A stretch of 9,260 bases of DNA from Porticoccus sp. (GTDB lineage Bacteria > Pseudomonadota > Gammaproteobacteria > Pseudomonadales > Porticoccaceae), in the NCBI GenBank assembly GCA_023263825.1, contig JALQUJ010000082.1, forward strand, positions 1 through 9,260. The letters run 5' to 3'. How positions within the stretch are numbered: position 1 is the stretch's first letter; each line of letters opens with the position of its first letter. A model generated the notes under the pieces. The model saw nothing but the letters and a program-made list of their open reading frames with translations. It had not been told where the DNA came from and did not search any database. Positions 6,382-9,260 of the stretch are shown here, piece by piece. A program made the position numbers and the translations under genes.

Positions 6382-6508
6382 TTAAAGGTCATCCAGTGTT
6401 TCTGTGCCAGCCAATGCACTTCTAACTGGATATTGCTCAAGATGAATACCATGATCTCCATCTTTCAATACTTTGCGTATTAACCAGTTTTTATCCAAAT
6501 TGCCTGCA
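6382..6508 (-). pseudogene. Tail of an unidentified protein fused behind the broken UDG gene
   Basis: In the minus-strand frame ending at 6382 the sequence reads NLDAGNLDKNWLIRKVLKDG, DHGIHLEQYPVRSALAGTET, then LDDL and TAA. It looks like genuine protein (alternating hydrophobic/charged residues, a clean C-terminus) but does not match the expected end of uracil-DNA glycosylases, which carry a conserved His-containing HPSPRN-like motif. It is about 42 codons, with no start of its own in this stretch. It is probably the 3' end of another gene brought next to the UDG fragment by a deletion. No family is recognised. Confidence 0.45.
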
Positions 6509-6803
6509 TCCAGATTTACCCTTACCAGGATAACAAAACCCCATGGGCATAATGGCGATTTTCGACGGATTATAAAATTGCTCTTTATCCCATCCACATC
6601 CGCAGCCTGTCGCCACTGGGGTCATTCCAGGGAATACCTGTGGCATTCACTCGGGTTCCTGGTGCCTGTCCAATAATCAAAATTTTTGCTGAGGGTTTAG
6701 CACTCAGTACTGGCCTTGGCCCCAGAGGAAGGTCTGAACAATGGGAACATGCTCTAATCTCCGATAATAAATCAACAAGTGGTATCTCAGTCGGGGCTGT
6801 CAT
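6509..6803 (-). pseudogene. Uracil-DNA glycosylase family protein, frameshifted and lacking its C-terminal half
   Basis: From ATG at 6803 the frame gives a Cys pair and the LPLGPRPV segment (RACSHCSDLPLGPRPVL, residues 17-33), then ILIIGQAPGTRVNATGIPWN (41-60) with motif A GQAPG, and DPSGDRLRMWMG (61-72) before a TAA at 6585-6587. Reading resumes one frame over as DKEQFYNPSKIAIMPMGFCY then PGKGKSG, the expected next block, so one indel sits at about 6586-6593. Homology ends near 6509, roughly halfway through a normally 190-200-residue enzyme. The motif that carries the second active-site His is absent. These glycosylases remove uracil from DNA; this copy cannot be functional. ATG 6803 lies seven bases after the stop of the upstream membrane protein gene, so the two formed an operon. 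Confidence 0.8.
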
Positions 6804-6810
6804 AAGAGCA

Positions 6811-7134
6811 CTATTTACTCTCAACCCAATAGGTATTCAGTAAAAAGCCACCTAATCCACCCAATGCAAACCATAAGGCCCAGCCACGCTCTGGAAGTGT
6901 TAGAAACACCCAGGCAATCCCTATCATGACCAGCAAAGATACCTTTGGCAGTAAAACTTTCGTGTTAACCGACCCCTGATTATCATAAGACCATAAGGTA
7001 TTGATTAATGGCGGCATTGCAACAAACAGTACACCCACCAAAACCAGATGAAACGCTACAAAAAGGGTATATAACGAAGTAGTAGCTGCAGCTAATAACC
7101 AACTATAAAAAATGATAGAAAATACTTTTTTCAT
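6811..7134 (-). CDS. Small multi-pass membrane protein of unknown function (107 aa)
   Basis: The start is ATG at 7134, with AAGG 12 bases upstream. The product begins MKKVFSIIFYSWLLAAATTS and has about four hydrophobic segments (residues 5-25, 28-47, 63-80 and 85-101), with a polar loop SYDNQGSVNTKVLLPK (49-64) between the two pairs. It ends in NTYWVESK. It is predicted to be an inner membrane protein; no catalytic or transport motif is visible and no family is recognised. It is the first gene of the minus-strand pair with the uracil-DNA glycosylase remnant (7 bases apart) and is divergent from selO across a 213-base gap. Unlike its downstream neighbour it looks uninterrupted. Confidence 0.6.
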   Translation of the reverse strand: MKKVFSIIFYSWLLAAATTSLYTLFVAFHLVLVGVLFVAMPPLINTLWSYDNQGSVNTKVLLPKVSLLVMIGIAWVFLTLPERGWALWFALGGLGGFLLNTYWVESK

Positions 7135-7246
7135 TAATTGGCGACCTTATAGAACATTATTTTTAAAGCTGATCAATAAACCATAGAACGATTAAGGCCT
7201 GATCATAAAGGAATTACCACAATGAGTAATAAAGTATCTGGCTAAC

Positions 7247-7297
7247 TGCCCTTTAATACTTATTGCCCCCTTATTCTTATTGCACCTTTATACTTAT
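7247..7297 (+). repeat. Three 17-bp direct repeats upstream of selO
   Basis: TGCCCTTTAATACTTAT (7247-7263), TGCCCCCTTATTCTTAT (7264-7280) and TGCACCTTTATACTTAT (7281-7297) are adjacent imperfect copies. A fourth, more diverged copy may start at 7298. The array ends about 50 bases before the selO start codon and touches the putative -10 box. It could be a set of protein-binding sites or simple repeat slippage. Confidence 0.6.
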
Positions 7298-7305
7298 CGC
7301 TCCCA

Positions 7306-7311
7306 TATAAT
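7306..7311 (+). promoter_or_regulatory. Candidate selO -10 box (TATAAT)
   Basis: A perfect TATAAT lies 36 bases upstream of the TTG start of selO. No good -35 hexamer sits at 17 bases; the nearest TTGCAC (7280-7285, inside the repeat array) gives a 20-base spacer. If this is the promoter it may depend on an activator. The rest of the 7135-7347 gap shows nothing else recognisable. Confidence 0.4.
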
Positions 7312-7347
7312 AGGCCTTTATAGATAATTTATAGGTAGCAGGCTCTT

Positions 7348-8829
7348 TTGACTCAACTCACATTCAATAATACCTTTTCCAAGCTAGGAGATGACTTCTT
7401 TTCCCACCTGAAACCCATGGGGCTTCCTGAACCTGTCTTAGTAAGTATCAACCCTAAAGCAGTATATTTACTAGGGTTGAAGACCTCAGAGCTTACACAA
7501 GACTGGTTTTTAGAATGGGCCAGCGGCAACCAAACCTTAACAGGTAGTGATCCTTTGGCCATGGTCTACAGTGGGCATCAATTTGGTGGTTACTCTCCTC
7601 AGTTAGGAGATGGACGTGGTTTATTGCTGGGTGAGGTAGTAGGCCCTGAGGGAAAGTGGGATATACACCTTAAAGGAGCCGGCAGTACACCTTATTCTCG
7701 TTTTGGCGATGGTCGTGCGGTATTACGCTCCAGTATTAGAGAGTATTTATGCAGTGAGGCTATACATGGCCTTGGTATTGCCTCGACACGAGCACTCAGT
7801 CTTACCATGGGAAAAGAACCTGTTTATCGAGAGTCTGTGGAGTCTGCCGCCATGTTAATCCGGCTTGCCCGCAGTCATGTCAGATTTGGTTCATTTGAAT
7901 ATTTTCACCATACGCAAAGGCCAGATTTGGTAAAGAAACTGGCTGATTATGTCATCGAACAATATTTACCCGATATTCAGGGTGATTCTGAGCAATATCT
8001 GAGTCTCTTTCGGCATTCAGTCCACAGTACAGCAAAACTGATTGCACAGTGGCAAGCTGTCGGTTTTGCTCACGGTGTGATGAATACTGACAATATGTCT
8101 ATTATTGGTGAAACCATGGACTACGGCCCATTCGGTTTCCTCGATGCCTATAACCCTGATTTTATCTGTAACCATTCCGATACTGGTGGGCGTTACTCTT
8201 TTAAACGACAACCAATGATTGGGTTATGGAATTGCAATGCCTTAGCTAATGCGCTTACAAGCCTGATACCAGTAGAGGCACTCAAACAGATTTTGGAAGA
8301 ATATGAGCTCTTATTTTTAAAAACACTACTCGAACTACATTGCCAAAAACTGGGTTTGTATGAACAACATTCTGACAATCAATCACTGATTGATTCTTTA
8401 TTAGAAAGCTTGGCTGAGAACCAAGTTGACTACTCCATATTTTTTAGGAATCTTTGTTATTTTGATGATAAAGCATTTGATGAAAACAGCAGTGAAAATG
8501 ACACTAGCTATACCAATCTAAGGGACCTATTTTTAAATCGGGAAGCTTTTGATAGTTGGGCCAAAAAATATCGTGATCGCCTAGGAAAAGAAAATACAAA
8601 AACAGCTGACCGTAAAGCTAGCATGCTAAAAACAAATCCAAAATATATTTTTCGTAACTACATGGCAGAAATTGCTATTCGTAAAGCCGAAGATGAGCAA
8701 GACTACAGTGAAATAGATCGACTCTTAACACTACTGCAATCACCCTTTGATGAACACCCTGATTGCGAGGAATATGCCAAGCACCCACCAGCATGGAGCC
8801 AAAAATTGAGCGTTAGTTGCTCCTCATAA
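7348..8829 (+). CDS. selO: SelO/YdiU family protein AMPylase (pseudokinase)
   Basis: SelO proteins have an inverted-ATP kinase fold and transfer AMP to Ser/Thr/Tyr of target proteins, with roles in oxidative stress response. The 493 residues match the family length. Key segments: QLGDGRGLLLGE (85-96), HLKGAGSTPYSRFGDGRAVL (107-126) with ATP-binding Lys109, SSIREYLCSEAIHGLGI (128-144), RLARSHVRFGSFE (172-184), and FAHGVMNTDNMSIIGETMDY (240-259) with catalytic Asp248 and Mg ligands Asn249 and Asp258. The C-terminus is VSCSS, with Cys at the place where animal SelO uses selenocysteine. The start is TTG at 7348: the frame is closed by TAG shortly upstream, and the next ATG would remove 23 conserved residues. 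A weak AGGTAGCAGG ribosome site precedes it. It is divergent from the small membrane protein and convergent with the permease fragment. Confidence 0.95.
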   Translation: MTQLTFNNTFSKLGDDFFSHLKPMGLPEPVLVSINPKAVYLLGLKTSELTQDWFLEWASGNQTLTGSDPLAMVYSGHQFGGYSPQLGDGRGLLLGEVVGPEGKWDIHLKGAGSTPYSRFGDGRAVLRSSIREYLCSEAIHGLGIASTRALSLTMGKEPVYRESVESAAMLIRLARSHVRFGSFEYFHHTQRPDLVKKLADYVIEQYLPDIQGDSEQYLSLFRHSVHSTAKLIAQWQAVGFAHGVMNTDNMSIIGETMDYGPFGFLDAYNPDFICNHSDTGGRYSFKRQPMIGLWNCNALANALTSLIPVEALKQILEEYELLFLKTLLELHCQKLGLYEQHSDNQSLIDSLLESLAENQVDYSIFFRNLCYFDDKAFDENSSENDTSYTNLRDLFLNREAFDSWAKKYRDRLGKENTKTADRKASMLKTNPKYIFRNYMAEIAIRKAEDEQDYSEIDRLLTLLQSPFDEHPDCEEYAKHPPAWSQKLSVSCSS

Positions 8830-8833
8830 AGAG

Positions 8834-8871
8834 GACGATTTCATCGCAATGGGATGGGCAATGAAATCATC
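8834..8871 (-). terminator. Hairpin between selO and the permease fragment, best formed on the minus strand
   Basis: GACGATTTCATCGC and GCAATGAAATCATC flank a 10-base loop. In minus-strand RNA the two imperfect positions become U-G pairs, giving a continuous stem of about 14 pairs; in plus-strand RNA they are C-A mismatches. It lies 50 bases after the permease stop and five bases after selO's stop. The T-tract that follows on minus is short (CTCTTTATG), so termination may be partial or Rho-assisted. Confidence 0.4.
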
Positions 8872-8920
8872 AGATCTTTATTCAGCTATCTACATTCACT
8901 TATCTGCGATTGCCCGCCTA

Positions 8921-9258
8921 CTACGAACCCAAATCTTCGACATAAAGGTAGTGATATCCCAACCAAATAAATACCGTACAAAGCACCAATGTTATTAACA
9001 TCGCAGGGGTTCCTTTCAGAAACCACAAAGCTGGGGTTATGGCCAATGCAGGATTTCCTGTTTGCTTAGCTAACCGCTCCGAAATAGTCACAATATAAAC
9101 ATTAGCCGTTGCAGCCACCATCCAGGGCTCCCAACCCAACTGCTGGTGATAGATAAATAGCACAACCATTAACCCCATCACCAACAAGGATTTTTGCCAG
9201 AGGCGTTTATTTTTTAACGAGCCTTGGATTCAAATTCGAGTGTGTGCTTATTGGACAA
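8921..9258 (-). pseudogene. 3' end of an ArsB/P-type (NhaD-like) ion permease, frameshifted and internally deleted
   Basis: Two family blocks are readable on minus. The first, KNKRLWQKSLLVMGLMVVLF then IYHQQLGWEPWMVAA (about 9210-9110), resembles the mid-protein helix after the central cytoplasmic loop of ArsB/P-type permeases. The second, ANVYIVTISERLAKQTGNP then ALAITPALWFLKGTPAMLIT (about 9100-8985), resembles their very C-terminal SANV...A...G...FLK.G.P segment. Normally well over 100 residues with several membrane helices separate these blocks; here they meet within about three codons (9104-9118). The N-terminal part (LSNKHTLEFESKAR) is one frame away, ended by TAA at 9214-9216; one extra T there would restore the frame. 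Such permeases export anions or exchange Na+/H+ at the inner membrane. The assignment is by motif memory. Confidence 0.5.
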
Positions 9259-9260
9259 TT

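Noticed and set aside
7247..7314. Repeat array as a miniature CRISPR
   Set aside because: The 17-bp units are directly adjacent with no spacers and no cas genes are nearby.
8820..8829. Possible selenocysteine at the C-terminus of SelO
   Set aside because: The VSCSS end uses a Cys codon and is closed by TAA; bacterial SelO normally has Cys here.
1..9260. A novel defence or biosynthetic system
   Set aside because: The intact genes are widespread housekeeping families with no toxin-antitoxin pair, nuclease/helicase island or enzyme cluster; the unknown proteins show no system-like arrangement.

Overview
No new defence, metabolic or mobile system is evident in this window. It reads as a marine metagenomic contig made of pieces with different origins. 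The first ~500 bases are very AT-rich and carry divergent starts of hflK and mrp that look like a SAR11/Pelagibacterales alphaproteobacterium. At about 495-510 this gives way to ~340 bases of clearly GC-richer DNA holding a phage-type HGG-motif Cys/His protein gene. At about 841-862 it changes again into a moderately AT-rich gammaproteobacterial sequence that runs to the end. Both joins cut through reading frames, so a chimeric assembly is the simplest explanation for 1-860; recombination is not excluded.

From ~860 onward the window holds an orphan 3' gene end (841-987), a small acidic unknown protein (1039-1350, minus) and a decayed cardiolipin synthase/phospholipase D gene (1435-2297, minus). 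Next comes a plus-strand block of a PIG3-type quinone oxidoreductase (2303-3391), a YciH/SUI1 protein (3454-3777), an S9 serine peptidase (3780-5843) and GreB (5848-6357). The last three are packed 2-4 bases apart and look like one operon, set off from the oxidoreductase by a likely terminator. A broken uracil-DNA glycosylase-family gene follows on minus (6509-6803), joined to the tail of an unrelated frame (6382-6508). Upstream of it on the same strand lies a small membrane protein (6811-7134). An intact SelO/YdiU pseudokinase AMPylase follows (7348-8829, plus, TTG start). The right edge has the 3' end of an ArsB/P-type ion permease (minus) that carries a frameshift and appears to lack an internal segment.

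Two patterns stand out in the gammaproteobacterial part. First, about 5.5 kb of plus-strand genes are intact, while the three recognisable minus-strand families are all broken by frameshifts, a nonsense codon, deletions or fusions. That uneven distribution argues for real gene decay (a reductive genome) more than random sequencing error. Second, short tandem duplications recur: a 15-bp unit x4 in the oxidoreductase, 18-bp x2 and 30-bp x2 in the peptidase, and a 17-bp unit x3 ahead of selO. All family assignments come from reading motifs, without database searches.
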